From positions 7,186 through 71,185 of the forward strand of contig CAKSKB010000015.1 of assembly GCA_934464705.1 (NCBI GenBank): 64,000 nt of DNA, in the 5' to 3' direction. Shown here piece by piece: positions 43,313-52,901 of this stretch; the stretch's first letter is position 1, and every line of letters starts with the position of its first letter. Below the pieces are notes generated by a model, which was not told where the DNA came from, made no database searches, and was given only the letters and a program-made list of their open reading frames with translations. Origin of the DNA: an uncultured Clostridia bacterium. Lineage in GTDB: Bacteria; Bacillota; Clostridia; HGM11514. A program made the position numbers and the translations under genes.

Positions 43313-44858
43313 GGTTTCAAACATAAAACTGCCGATTCATGACAGCGATATAAAATCGGCGCTGATACGAAAACTCGGAGCCGCAGCCGATGATGTTGTT
43401 TCATATAAAATTGCGAAAAAATCCGTAGACGCACGCAGAAAAAACGATATAAAGTACATATATTCCGTCGATGCGGAGGTTAAAAACAGCAAAAAATACC
43501 TGAAGCTTAAAGATGTCGCCGAAACCAAAGAATTTCATTATGAATATATGACGGCGGACTTCAAAAAGCGCCCGGTTGTAATCGGGTTCGGTCCCGCGGG
43601 GATGTTTGCGGCACTTATATTGGCGGAGGGCGGAGCGCGCCCGATTGTTCTCGAACGGGGAAAAAGCGTTGATGAGCGCAGCGAGGATGTGGAAAAATTA
43701 AAAAAATTTGGAATTTTAAATCCCGAATCCAATATTCAGTTCGGCGAAGGCGGCGCCGGGACCTTTTCGGACGGCAAACTGACAACCGGAATCAAAGACA
43801 AAGCCTGCCGCTTTGTGCTTGAAACCTTTGCCGCTTTTGGCGCACCGGAGGAAATACTCTATCTTGCAAAGCCGCATATCGGCACCGATAATCTTAAACT
43901 GGTGGTCAAAAATATAAGAAACCGCATAATTTCCCTCGGCGGCGAAGTCCGGTTCCGCTCAAGGGTTACCGGGTTTGATGCCGGCGGCGGCAAGCTTAAG
44001 GGTGTTTTTGTATCGGGAGATTATATCGAAACGGATACGGCAATTCTTGCCGTAGGGCACAGCGCGAGAGATACCTTTAAAACACTTTATGCAAGCGGAT
44101 TTCCCATGGAACAGAAACCGTTTGCGGTCGGCGTGCGCATAGAGCACCTTCAAAAAGACATAGGCTTTGCGTGTTACGGCGAAGAATACAAAAATCTTCC
44201 GGCGGCATCGTATAAACTCGTTTCGCACGCCGGAAGCAGGGGAGTTTATACATTTTGTATGTGTCCGGGGGGAGAGGTAGTTCCGGCGACGTCGGAGGAA
44301 GGGATGCTCGTAACCAACGGAATGAGCGAATTTGCAAGAGCCGGAGAAAATGCAAACAGCGCACTGCTTGTCGGTATTCCGCCGGACTCTTCAGGTAACC
44401 CCTTAAGGGGAATAGAACTTCAGCGGCGCATGGAAAGAGCGGCTTATACCTTGGGCGGAGGAGGATATAAAGCGCCTGTGCAGCTGGTCGGCGACTTTTT
44501 GGCAGACAGGGAGAGCCGTGCCCTCGGCAGCATATGCCCCACATATAAGCCGGGTTTCACGCTTTGTGACCTTCGGGAATGCCTTACGGATGAGGTGGCG
44601 GCTGCGCTTAAAGCCGCAATTCCCGACCTCGGCAGACGCCTTGACGGATTTGACCGAAGCGATGCCGTAATGACCGGCGTTGAATCCAGAAGCTCGTCAC
44701 CCGTAAGGATTATAAGAAACGAAAATAAATGCTCGCCGCTTTGCACAGGGCTTTACCCCTGCGGCGAAGGAGCCGGCTACGCCGGCGGAATCGTTTCCGC
44801 CGCAGCCGACGGCATACACTGCGCGGAAGCGGCAATTTTATCAATACGAAAAAAATAA
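43305..44858 (+). CDS. COG2509-type FAD-dependent dehydrogenase-like protein
   Basis: 517 residues from the ATG at 43305 (GGAAGGAG eight bases upstream). An N-terminal small domain (MIRVSNIKLPIHDSDIKSAL) precedes the FAD fold VVIGFGPAGMFAALILAEGG. FGEGGAGTFSDGKLTTGIKD and the C-terminal GAGYAGGIVSAAADGIHCAE match this uncharacterised flavoprotein family. Coupled with the HI0933-type gene. Confidence 0.88.
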   Translation: MIRVSNIKLPIHDSDIKSALIRKLGAAADDVVSYKIAKKSVDARRKNDIKYIYSVDAEVKNSKKYLKLKDVAETKEFHYEYMTADFKKRPVVIGFGPAGMFAALILAEGGARPIVLERGKSVDERSEDVEKLKKFGILNPESNIQFGEGGAGTFSDGKLTTGIKDKACRFVLETFAAFGAPEEILYLAKPHIGTDNLKLVVKNIRNRIISLGGEVRFRSRVTGFDAGGGKLKGVFVSGDYIETDTAILAVGHSARDTFKTLYASGFPMEQKPFAVGVRIEHLQKDIGFACYGEEYKNLPAASYKLVSHAGSRGVYTFCMCPGGEVVPATSEEGMLVTNGMSEFARAGENANSALLVGIPPDSSGNPLRGIELQRRMERAAYTLGGGGYKAPVQLVGDFLADRESRALGSICPTYKPGFTLCDLRECLTDEVAAALKAAIPDLGRRLDGFDRSDAVMTGVESRSSSPVRIIRNENKCSPLCTGLYPCGEGAGYAGGIVSAAADGIHCAEAAILSIRKK

Positions 44859-44884
44859 ATATTTTAAAAACTATTACATAAACC

Positions 44885-44919
44885 GAGCGGCAGTAAAAGC
44901 AATGCTTTTACTGCCGCTC
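44885..44919. terminator. Bidirectional terminator between convergent genes
   Basis: A perfect 16-bp stem (44885-44900 with 44904-44919) and three-base loop, between the FAD gene end (44858) and the fucosidase end (44928). Confidence 0.8.
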
Positions 44920-44927
44920 ATCTGATT

Positions 44928-47900
44928 TTATTCCTTATAAGTCAATTCGGTTTCCTCGCCGGTTGCATCCCCGACATAGGGCTGCACAACATAAGTATCC
45001 TCCGGTACAATTGCCGGACCGTACATCTTTATTGTATATGTATGCCCGGGAACCGCAGCCGCCGGTTCTCCGTTCCCGGGATCACGGACGGGAAGCTGAA
45101 GCACAGCAGCCGCATTATTCTTATTCCACACTCGTATTCCGTAAGCAATCGTTTCTTTTGTATCAAACTGATTCAGCTTACTGTATGCATAAATGGTGGG
45201 TGTTCCGTTTATATTTGTAAAAATATCAGAAGAAGGCTGTGCAATTACTTCGGGGTGCCGTTCCGCATAAACATCAAATACAACCTCAACCCTGGTTTCA
45301 CCGGTAACGGGAGAAAGGAAAACCGTTCCGTCGTCCTGCGGTATCACCGGCTGCCCGTTCACCTTCACATGCGAAATCATATAACCGGAATCGGGCGTGA
45401 TCGTCAGTGTTAAACCGTCTGTAACATCAAGTTCTTCCGTTTTGCCGGATATAAAATCTTTCCCGTTGACCTTGACGGTTCCGTTTGCGGTATAGGTAAC
45501 CGTAACAGGCTTAATTGAGCTGATTATGCTAAATTCGTCAGCAAGCTCCCGCAGCTGTTCTGCCGCCCGAGTTACCTCTGTTTTGGAAACAATCGGATTG
45601 TTCATTGCATTTTGTGCTCTTGTCAATGCAGTCTGCCAAGCCTGTTTTTGTGCGCCGTTCAACTGAGTTTCATCCACGGAAGCAGCACGCAGCAGGGCTT
45701 GATTCAAGGTATACTTATCGCTTGTCGCCGCTACCGCCGTACCGGTACATTTAATTTCCCGAATTATGGCCGATTTTGCCTCTCCGCTTGTATTTTGAAA
45801 TGTCAGCCGCAGTGCGCTTGCAAGCCGGCTGCCCATATCCACCGATGTTCCGGCATCGAAGTCATTGGTCAAGGAAAGATTATCTGTCACGGTCTGCCAG
45901 GTATCGTTCAGCTTAACCTCTATCTTAGTTTTTCCGGAACGGGTCTGAGCCGCATCATTTTCTTCGAAGATTTGCAGTGTGCCCAATAAACATAATCCCT
46001 CAAAATCCACGGTCATCGAATAAGGATCTGCAGAATCCTCCACTTTGCTGACAGTAGAAAGATCCCCGTCTACCGCATTCCGATAAGAAAAACCGGCGGC
46101 TTCTGTTTGGGTACCGCTAATCGAGCGATTCAGTAAAAGGTTGATCTCATCCGCTTTTGACCCGCTGCATTGCAGTTCCCAAATACTTGCCGAGGCGGCT
46201 TTTGCACCGTTCTTGTTTTCGAAAGTAATGCGCAGCTCTGTAGCAGCGACATTATTCAACGGAATAGAAGTACACTGACCGTTTGCAGTGAGAACATCCA
46301 GGCTTTTTCCTTCTACTACCGTTTTCCAGCTCCCGTTTTCTTTAACCTCAACCTTGGTATGATCCGAACGGGTTCCTCCCTCTCCCGGAACAAATTCATA
46401 AATCCGCAAAGTGTTTAATAAATAAGTATCGTCTAAAGAAACGGTAACAGTGTTCGGGCTTCTGTTATCTACTGTTGCAAAACGGGTTGAAAGGTCTCCG
46501 TCCACCGCATTGCTGTAGGCATACTGAGCCCCCTGGAAGGCGGTTTTTGTGCCGGTAATTTTCTGATTTAACAGTACATTGTCATTGGAAACCGGGACAT
46601 CAACGCTTTCCTGACTAAGCTTTATTCCGCTGCACTGCAGCTCCCAGATGCTGGCAGATGCCGCCTGTGCGCCGTTTTTGTTTTCAAAAGTAATGCGAAG
46701 TTCTGTAGCAATTGCATTATTTAACGGAATGGAGGTACACTGACCGGCTTTCGTAAATACATCTAAGCTTTTTCCTTCTATTACTGTTTTCCAGCTCCCG
46801 TTTTCTTTGACCTTAACCTTGGTATTGTCAGAGCGGGTTCCCCCCTCTTTCGGAATAAATTCATAAACCCGCAAAGTATGCAATAAATAAGCTCCGTCTA
46901 AGGTGACGGTAACCGTGTTCGGGTTTCTGTTATCTACCGCAGCAAAACGGGTTGAAAGGTCTCCGTCTACCGCATTGCTGTAGGCATACTGAGCCCCGTT
47001 AAGAGCGGTTTTTGTGCCGGTAATTTTCTGATTTAACAGCACATTATCCTGCAGTTTATTATCGGTGGCGGAAAGCTTCACCTCTGTGATCCGGCTTTCC
47101 TCAAGTCCGGCGATGGCGGAAATTCCATAAACGGTTTCCTCGTTTGCTCCCTCTTGTATAATCGTTGCATAAGGGGAGGTTTGGAGCAGCTCCCAGTTAC
47201 CGTTTCGTTTTTCATACAAACGGTATCCCGATGCGCCCTTTGCCGGAGAACAAACCACCTGTAAAACACCTTTTCTGAAGAAATAGCCGTTCACTGAACT
47301 CGGTAATTCCGGAACAAATTTCTCAACCAGAACAGTCGTCCCTTTGCTTTCGCGGCCGTTCTTTACCGCTGCAACACGATAAATTGCCTGTTTTCCTATC
47401 GATGCCTCGGGAAGAGTATAAGTATAGGAAGAACCGGTTACATTTTCAGCAATTAATGTATAGTCCGGTGCGCTCTCCTCGGCCCGATAAACCGAGTAAG
47501 TAACACCGCTGTCTGCGCTCGCACTCCAACTCAGGTTTACTTTTCCCAAATTATTCTCAACAGTTACAGCCTTAAGGTTGCTCGGAGCCTTCACCGCCGT
47601 GTAATTGGGAATTGCACTTACTGTATAAGATACCCCTTTCTTGGTAGCAAAGCTGATCAGATCATCGCTTTCCTTCGTCACCGAAACGGCACTTCCGTCC
47701 GACGCAGTAACCGTTGCGCTTCCGACATTGTAATATTTTAGCCGGCATTGCTCACCGGCTTTTGAGGTCACCCGGATTTCATTCATTTGTCCGCCCGACC
47801 ATGAAGCTGCTACTTCAAAATTGCCGCGGGCAACCAAACCGGAATAGCTGCCCGTATTCCATGCAGACGGAATTGCCGCCAGCGGTTCAATGTAACCTTC

Positions 47901-50033
47901 GTGGCTCTGGAGCAGCATTTCCGCTACGCCTGCGGTTCCGCCGAGGTTACCGTCGATCTGAAACGGCGGATGAACATCCCACAAATTGTTATTGGTTCCT
48001 GTCCGCAGCAGCTGACGATATAAATCATATGCACGCTCGCCCCGTTTGGTTCTCGCCCACAGATTCAGCCGATGCGCCATTGCCCAGCCGGTGGACTTAT
48101 CTCCGCGCTTGGTCATAGTAACTGCGGCGGCATCGAACCATGCCGGTGTTGTTTCGTTAATGATGGTTCCGGGATACAATCCGACTAAATGAGAAATATG
48201 CCGATGATTGTACTCGCCGATTTCCCCGTACTTATTTTCCTCTCTGTATTCCTTGATCTGACCGGAAGCCCCCACCTGTACCGGGTCAAGTTTACCGATT
48301 CGTTCCTCCAGCATTTTAACTTCCGGATCATTTTCCTTGCCCAATACCTGAGCCAATGCAATGGCGTCCTTATGCATTTCGTAAGCATTTTGCTGATCCC
48401 AGCCTGTTCCGACGCTTACTTTACCGTTCACCGGCTGTTCCGGAGAAACCGAAGGATCCGCCAATAGCAACCCATCGTGGGGCTCCATTACTTTGGTCAT
48501 AAATACTGCCGCTCCCAGCACCGCCGGATATAAAACCTCCTCCAGCTTTGCCTTGTTCCGGGTAAACGCATAATATTCCGAAAAACTCTTCGCCATGAGA
48601 GCGCCGGTGCCGTTGCCGTTATTGCCGACTCCGTTGGGAATATACATAGAGCAGGGCCAGGCACCTGTGGAAATAGACCATCCTGATCCGCCCGGAAGAT
48701 TCACATTACCGGGATGTGCCGAAGCCATCCAGTTTGCAGCATCTCTTTCAGCTTTCGGAAGATAAGCATTGTAATAATCCACATAGCAATCAAACAATTC
48801 TGCCAGATTCGTATTAAAAACAGGCCAATAGTTCATTTGCTCATTAATATTATGCCAATAACCTGCAGACCACGGCGGGTTTTTATACCGATTCCAAATT
48901 CCCTGCAGGTTGGGAGGCAGCGTCCCTTTTCTGGACGAGCAAATCAGCAAATACCGTCCGTATTGAAAATACAATGCCTCCAGATAATGATTAAAAGTAC
49001 CTTTTTTATAGTCTGCCACCAATTGATCGGTGGTTTTGCCGCCGTCGGTTCCGCCCAAATCCAGCTTTACACGACCGAATAATTCCTTGTAATCCGCCTG
49101 ATGATTTGCCAGCAGCTGCTCATAGGTTTTCCCGGATGCCGCCGCCATCAAATCCGTTACTTTCTGATGGGGAGCCGGATATTTTGCCAGTTCTGTTTTA
49201 ATATCCGCGGCAGTAAAAATCGCACTGTCCCCGACAGGGTGGTTCGTTCCCACACCAATAATCACATAAGCGGTATTTGCTCCGGAAACCTTCAGGCAGC
49301 CATTGCCCTTAGCATCTGTCGAAGCGGTAACCGTTCCCCCTTCCGGGATGACCTTAACCTGACCTTCATACTTCACTTCATATGCGCCGAATTTTCCCGC
49401 CCATGTAATGGTATCGCCGTCAGATGTCACCGTACCGGTCTTGCCTCTCCATGCATTGTCATGCTCGGTATCCACATAGTAATCCTCTAAATAAGGAATT
49501 TCTGTCCTTAATGTAAAATCAATTTTTCCTGCCTGATCTGCAGTCAGCTTTACTACCGTTACTTTGTCCGGATAGCTTGCAAACAGCTCACGGCTGTAAT
49601 TAACTCCGTTATAGGTATAGCTGACATGAGCCGTTCCCTCGTCCAGCAATAAATCACGGCTGTAATTTGTTACCTTGCTGTTGGTGTGACCAAAATCCAT
49701 GTAAATTTCGCCGAAATTGGTCAGCCCGCCGCCGACAGAATTACCGAGATAAGGGGTAGACATGCTGTTCTCCGTAATTTGCAGCCGCTCGGTTGCAGTT
49801 CTGCCGAATACGACAACCCCCATATAGCCGTTCCCAAGCGGTACAGACCATTTTTCCCATCCGTCATCCGCATAATTTTTCCAGTCATAGATTTCAGCCG
49901 GTGTTTCATTACCGTAAGGCGCCTCTTCATCATAATAAAGGCGCAAGGGTTTTTGTTTTTCATAATCAACCGCTGCTGCCGCCTCCTTCGGCATAAATGT
50001 CAGCGTTGAAAACGAAACCAATAGCACAAGCAT
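44928..50033 (-). CDS. Secreted GH95 alpha-L-fucosidase with three tandem CBM32-like modules
   Basis: Multidomain extracellular enzyme, 1701 residues. GH95 N-terminal and catalytic parts span ~15-800: WSVPLGNGYMGVVVFGR, the Asn pair in HNINEQMNYW (near 394), the acid glutamate in SVSPEQ (near 528) and the Asp in QIDGNLGG (near 694). A fibronectin-like segment follows, then three F5/8-type sugar-binding modules; the first two are near-identical with a 465-bp period. The end has a helical spacer, a repeat-like module and a terminal beta-sandwich (YTIKMYGPAIVPEDTY). The start at 50033 lacks a ribosome site. The ATG at 50065 has GGAG well placed but is out of frame by one base in an A-run (50058-50062). 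Confidence 0.92.
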   Translation of the reverse strand: MLVLLVSFSTLTFMPKEAAAAVDYEKQKPLRLYYDEEAPYGNETPAEIYDWKNYADDGWEKWSVPLGNGYMGVVVFGRTATERLQITENSMSTPYLGNSVGGGLTNFGEIYMDFGHTNSKVTNYSRDLLLDEGTAHVSYTYNGVNYSRELFASYPDKVTVVKLTADQAGKIDFTLRTEIPYLEDYYVDTEHDNAWRGKTGTVTSDGDTITWAGKFGAYEVKYEGQVKVIPEGGTVTASTDAKGNGCLKVSGANTAYVIIGVGTNHPVGDSAIFTAADIKTELAKYPAPHQKVTDLMAAASGKTYEQLLANHQADYKELFGRVKLDLGGTDGGKTTDQLVADYKKGTFNHYLEALYFQYGRYLLICSSRKGTLPPNLQGIWNRYKNPPWSAGYWHNINEQMNYWPVFNTNLAELFDCYVDYYNAYLPKAERDAANWMASAHPGNVNLPGGSGWSISTGAWPCSMYIPNGVGNNGNGTGALMAKSFSEYYAFTRNKAKLEEVLYPAVLGAAVFMTKVMEPHDGLLLADPSVSPEQPVNGKVSVGTGWDQQNAYEMHKDAIALAQVLGKENDPEVKMLEERIGKLDPVQVGASGQIKEYREENKYGEIGEYNHRHISHLVGLYPGTIINETTPAWFDAAAVTMTKRGDKSTGWAMAHRLNLWARTKRGERAYDLYRQLLRTGTNNNLWDVHPPFQIDGNLGGTAGVAEMLLQSHEGYIEPLAAIPSAWNTGSYSGLVARGNFEVAASWSGGQMNEIRVTSKAGEQCRLKYYNVGSATVTASDGSAVSVTKESDDLISFATKKGVSYTVSAIPNYTAVKAPSNLKAVTVENNLGKVNLSWSASADSGVTYSVYRAEESAPDYTLIAENVTGSSYTYTLPEASIGKQAIYRVAAVKNGRESKGTTVLVEKFVPELPSSVNGYFFRKGVLQVVCSPAKGASGYRLYEKRNGNWELLQTSPYATIIQEGANEETVYGISAIAGLEESRITEVKLSATDNKLQDNVLLNQKITGTKTALNGAQYAYSNAVDGDLSTRFAAVDNRNPNTVTVTLDGAYLLHTLRVYEFIPKEGGTRSDNTKVKVKENGSWKTVIEGKSLDVFTKAGQCTSIPLNNAIATELRITFENKNGAQAASASIWELQCSGIKLSQESVDVPVSNDNVLLNQKITGTKTAFQGAQYAYSNAVDGDLSTRFATVDNRSPNTVTVSLDDTYLLNTLRIYEFVPGEGGTRSDHTKVEVKENGSWKTVVEGKSLDVLTANGQCTSIPLNNVAATELRITFENKNGAKAASASIWELQCSGSKADEINLLLNRSISGTQTEAAGFSYRNAVDGDLSTVSKVEDSADPYSMTVDFEGLCLLGTLQIFEENDAAQTRSGKTKIEVKLNDTWQTVTDNLSLTNDFDAGTSVDMGSRLASALRLTFQNTSGEAKSAIIREIKCTGTAVAATSDKYTLNQALLRAASVDETQLNGAQKQAWQTALTRAQNAMNNPIVSKTEVTRAAEQLRELADEFSIISSIKPVTVTYTANGTVKVNGKDFISGKTEELDVTDGLTLTITPDSGYMISHVKVNGQPVIPQDDGTVFLSPVTGETRVEVVFDVYAERHPEVIAQPSSDIFTNINGTPTIYAYSKLNQFDTKETIAYGIRVWNKNNAAAVLQLPVRDPGNGEPAAAVPGHTYTIKMYGPAIVPEDTYVVQPYVGDATGEETELTYKE

Positions 50034-50104
50034 TAAAATGCCGCATGATCTGACCCGTTTTTCATTTTCTTTTCTCCTTTTTCTGATATTATATTTATAT
50101 AATC

Positions 50105-50133
50105 ATTATACCTGATAAAGCAAAACACTGCAA
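50105..50133 (-). promoter_or_regulatory. Promoter of the GH95 fucosidase
   Basis: TTGCAG (50128-50133), 17-base spacer, TATAAT (50105-50110) on the minus strand, 40 bases before the ATG at 50065. Confidence 0.7.
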
Positions 50134-50315
50134 TGATTGTTATTGACATTTCCGCAGCAATACAGTCACTAATAAACAAATTATTCTGTTAAACTTTTCG
50201 CTTCTGATATCTTAAAGACCCGTTACGCAAGCTTGAATGGTTATGATTATAATTCACACCAAATGTTTATACAGAATATAATAAATATGAAAAACAAATG
50301 CAGGAGGCAAAACAC

Positions 50316-50471
50316 ATGGGCGAAATGATAAATCTGCCGTTTCCTTTAAGCTACGGCAATGTATTTATACCTGTTCAGAATATGAAAGAGGTATTTGACC
50401 CCGAAAGCGGGCTTGCTCACGGAACAATTTTTCCGGAGCTGGTCGACGAATATACAAAATATCTTATCTAA
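50316..50471 (+). CDS. cotJA: Spore coat protein CotJA
   Basis: 51 residues with the CotJA pattern: GNVFIPVQNMKEVFDPESGL then AHGTIFPELVDEY. Inner coat component of the spore, made in the mother cell. The ribosome site is GCAGGAGG. First gene of cotJA-cotJB-cotJC, whose last gene is interrupted here. Confidence 0.9.
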   Translation: MGEMINLPFPLSYGNVFIPVQNMKEVFDPESGLAHGTIFPELVDEYTKYLI

Positions 50472-50482
50472 AAGGAGCAGTT

Positions 50483-50752
50483 ATGGAAAATTGTATGACG
50501 AGCCGGGATAATCAGCTGACAGACATTGCCGCTCTGGACTTTATGCTGATTGACCTGTCGCTTTATCTTGATACGCACCCGACGGATATTCGGGCGCTCA
50601 ATTTGTTTAATTCAATAAAAGCCCAAGCTGATATGGAAAAAACGAGCTATACAAATAATTACGGGCCGCTCACCGCCGGTTCAACCTCGCAGACAAACTG
50701 GAACTGGCTGTGCAACCCATGGCCCTGGGACAGATCGGGAGGTGACTTTTAA
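50483..50752 (+). CDS. cotJB: Spore coat protein CotJB
   Basis: 89 residues. IAALDFMLIDLSLYLDTHPT then IRALNLFNSI are CotJB-typical; the end has the Trp/Pro-rich WLCNPWPWD. It starts 11 bases after cotJA (AAAAGGAG) and its stop touches the cotJC start. Confidence 0.92.
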   Translation: MENCMTSRDNQLTDIAALDFMLIDLSLYLDTHPTDIRALNLFNSIKAQADMEKTSYTNNYGPLTAGSTSQTNWNWLCNPWPWDRSGGDF

Positions 50753-50896
50753 ATGTGGGCATATGAAAAAAAGCTTGAATATCCCGTAAAAATCTGCAAT
50801 CCCAACCCAAAGCTTGCAAAGCTTATCATCACACAATACGGCGGAGCAGATGGCAATTGTTTGAGTAAATCCATTACTTCCAAAACACACATTTGA
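50753..50896 (+). pseudogene. cotJC: cotJC (manganese-catalase-like coat protein), interrupted after codon 34
   Basis: Starts MWAYEKKLEYPVKICNPNPK and continues as real CotJC to QYGGADG, where homologues continue with the di-metal helix bundle. From about 50853 the sequence switches to unrelated codons and a stop at 50896. The switch is 20 bases from the end of a serine recombinase gene, so a mobile element has integrated here. The remaining ~150 codons are not in the window. Confidence 0.9.
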
Positions 50897-52322
50897 TGGT
50901 TTTTCCATCATCTCCACCTTTAACAATTTCTTTGAAAATAGTCCTTGCTACCTTGTTTTTCTCAACATTGCTTACACTTTCGTCTTTCAAAACATCTGTT
51001 AATCTGCGAAGCTCCTTCTTGTTTATTTTTTCAACTGTCTTTGGTGGTTCTTCAGCCTTCTTTTCCTTCATTAAGGCTTTCAAATTTGCAATTTCATCAA
51101 GTAGGCTTTTTTTATTCGCCTTATACTCCTGAAGAGTATCTACACCATCCTCGTAAGCCAATTTGACACGATCCAAACGAATTTCTAATCGTTGTATCTG
51201 AGTTGAAATAATTAAACTTTCATCTTCTGTTTCCACACGCTCAATAGTTTCAGGTTCAGCAAATGCAAGTTTTACATTTGGAAGTGCCACATCAGATAAT
51301 GCATTTAAAACAATTCCATCGAGCTTAGATGTTTTTATGTATCCAACACCTTTGCAAGTCCCTCTACTTCTGTTAGAGCATCCATAAAATCCGCCTTGAT
51401 TAGATAATACGGCACCGCACTTTTCGCATCTGACGATTCCTACTAACCAATGAGATAATTCTTTTCGGTCAGGATCATAATATTTTCTGTACTTTACTTT
51501 TTGCTCGTGCATTTTCTCCTGAACTTTTTCCCATGTTTCCATATCAATTATAGCTTCGTGCGGTCCATCGGTTATAATAGCAGTTGTTGCTGTGTAATTT
51601 CTCGATAACTTTCCATCAGGATTCCAACGAGTTTTACCTATGTAAACAGGATTATTGAGCCAATATTCGATTGTCCTATTTTCTATTTGATTACCTCTAT
51701 GTGTTCTTATGCCCATAGCATTTAAAGATTTAGCAATAGATAAAAATCCTTTACCATTTGCATAGTCATTAAAAACCTTACGGATGATTTCTGCTTCTTC
51801 CGGTACAATAACATATTTACCGTTTTCAACTTTGTATCCATATCCTGCTATTGATAACACGCCACCTCTTTTTGCCTTTTCTGTCATCCCTCGCTTAACT
51901 TCTTCTGCAAGATTGATGCTGTAATATTCGTCCATTGCTTCAATCATTGCTTCAAACAGGATTGACATCTTGTCATCACCCACATCTTCACTGATTGAAA
52001 CAACGTCAATATTCAGGTCTTTTCTGAGCATGGACTTGTAAACAACACTGTCTTCACGGTTTCGTGCAAATCTGCTGTATTTCCAAACAAGTATTACATC
52101 AAAGGGCTTTGGTTTGCGTTTAGCAAGACCAATCATTTCATTAAATGCAGGTCGCTTGCTCGCATTTCTTCCGCTTATGCCTTCATCTAAAAATATAAAT
52201 TCTTTAGGCAATAAAATTTGATTTCTTTCTGCATAGAGTTTTATTTTTTCTAACTGACTGTCAGGACTGTACTCAAGCTGATCATCAGTAGAAACTCGTA
52301 TGTAAGCTGCCGCTACTTTCAC
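50874..52322 (-). CDS. Large serine recombinase
   Basis: 482 residues from a GTG at 52322 with AAGGAGG upstream. Catalytic domain 1-150 with Ser11 in AAAYIRVSTDDQ and the arginines of WKYSRFARNRED. Recombinase domain ~160-270 (GKGFLSIAKSLNAMGIRTHR), zinc ribbon with four cysteines (RCEKCGAV and YGCSNRSRGTCKG), and a coiled coil near 385-430 used to control direction. All parts are intact, so it should be able to integrate and, with a helper, excise the element. Its stop lies 20 bases from the cotJC break. Confidence 0.95.
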   Translation of the reverse strand: MKVAAAYIRVSTDDQLEYSPDSQLEKIKLYAERNQILLPKEFIFLDEGISGRNASKRPAFNEMIGLAKRKPKPFDVILVWKYSRFARNREDSVVYKSMLRKDLNIDVVSISEDVGDDKMSILFEAMIEAMDEYYSINLAEEVKRGMTEKAKRGGVLSIAGYGYKVENGKYVIVPEEAEIIRKVFNDYANGKGFLSIAKSLNAMGIRTHRGNQIENRTIEYWLNNPVYIGKTRWNPDGKLSRNYTATTAIITDGPHEAIIDMETWEKVQEKMHEQKVKYRKYYDPDRKELSHWLVGIVRCEKCGAVLSNQGGFYGCSNRSRGTCKGVGYIKTSKLDGIVLNALSDVALPNVKLAFAEPETIERVETEDESLIISTQIQRLEIRLDRVKLAYEDGVDTLQEYKANKKSLLDEIANLKALMKEKKAEEPPKTVEKINKKELRRLTDVLKDESVSNVEKNKVARTIFKEIVKGGDDGKTIKCVFWK

Positions 52323-52397
52323 TAAAATATCCTCCTTCCAGAAAAAAACGGCAACTATTTATTCATACAATAATTATAGCAAAACCGCTTCTTAAAA

Positions 52398-52562
52398 TCA
52401 AATTTTTTGTTTTATTTTTATTTTTTTATTGTAGTATTCACTAAGCGCGCGTAATTCCATATCTTTTTTCCACTCTTCCATATCTTTTTCATTTAAGCTT
52501 GAAAGCTTTATATTTTGCTCGTCTCCAATGTCTATGTAGTATTCCATACGAAAATCATTCAT
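52398..52562 (-). CDS. Small acidic ORF upstream of the recombinase
   Basis: 54 residues with a good ribosome site (GAGAGGTGG). MNDFRMEYYIDIGDEQNIKL at the start, then a charged helical stretch (EKDMEEWKKDMELRALSEYY). Not recognised. It lies 75 bases before the recombinase in the same direction, so it could be a helper such as a directionality factor, but that is a guess. Confidence 0.6.
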   Translation of the reverse strand: MNDFRMEYYIDIGDEQNIKLSSLNEKDMEEWKKDMELRALSEYYNKKIKIKQKI

Positions 52563-52690
52563 TTTTACCACCTCTCATAATTTTATGAAATAAATTTCCC
52601 CAAAATAACAACCTCTCTACTTTTTACAAAAGCACTTTAAAGATTCTTACAATCATACGCACCACCTTCTTTCACATTAATTTTGAGTAC

Positions 52691-52772
52691 AAAAAAACGA
52701 CCGAATAATCGATCGTTTAAAAAGCAAAAGCGACTGACATCTGTCAGCCGCCGTTTGCATATACTCTTTACA
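52691..52772 (-). ncRNA. Short two-hairpin RNA or attenuator upstream of the recombinase operon
   Basis: A promoter (TTGCAA 52803-52808, 18 bases, TACAAT 52779-52784) starts an RNA of about 80 bases with a strong first hairpin (52724-52739 pairing with 52742-52758) and then a terminator hairpin (52709-52717 with 52696-52704) with seven T's. It could be a small RNA or a leader that limits expression of the recombinase genes. The rest of 52563-52901 holds nothing else I can support. Confidence 0.5.
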
Positions 52773-52901
52773 TTTTACATTGTAACATACCTTGACAGTC
52801 AATTGCAATTCAAAAACAGTACAAATTTAGTACATTTTGGATTTTGATTTAGATGGCGCGTTGCTTGCATTTGGAATCTTATTATACCCCTCACAAATAA
52901 A

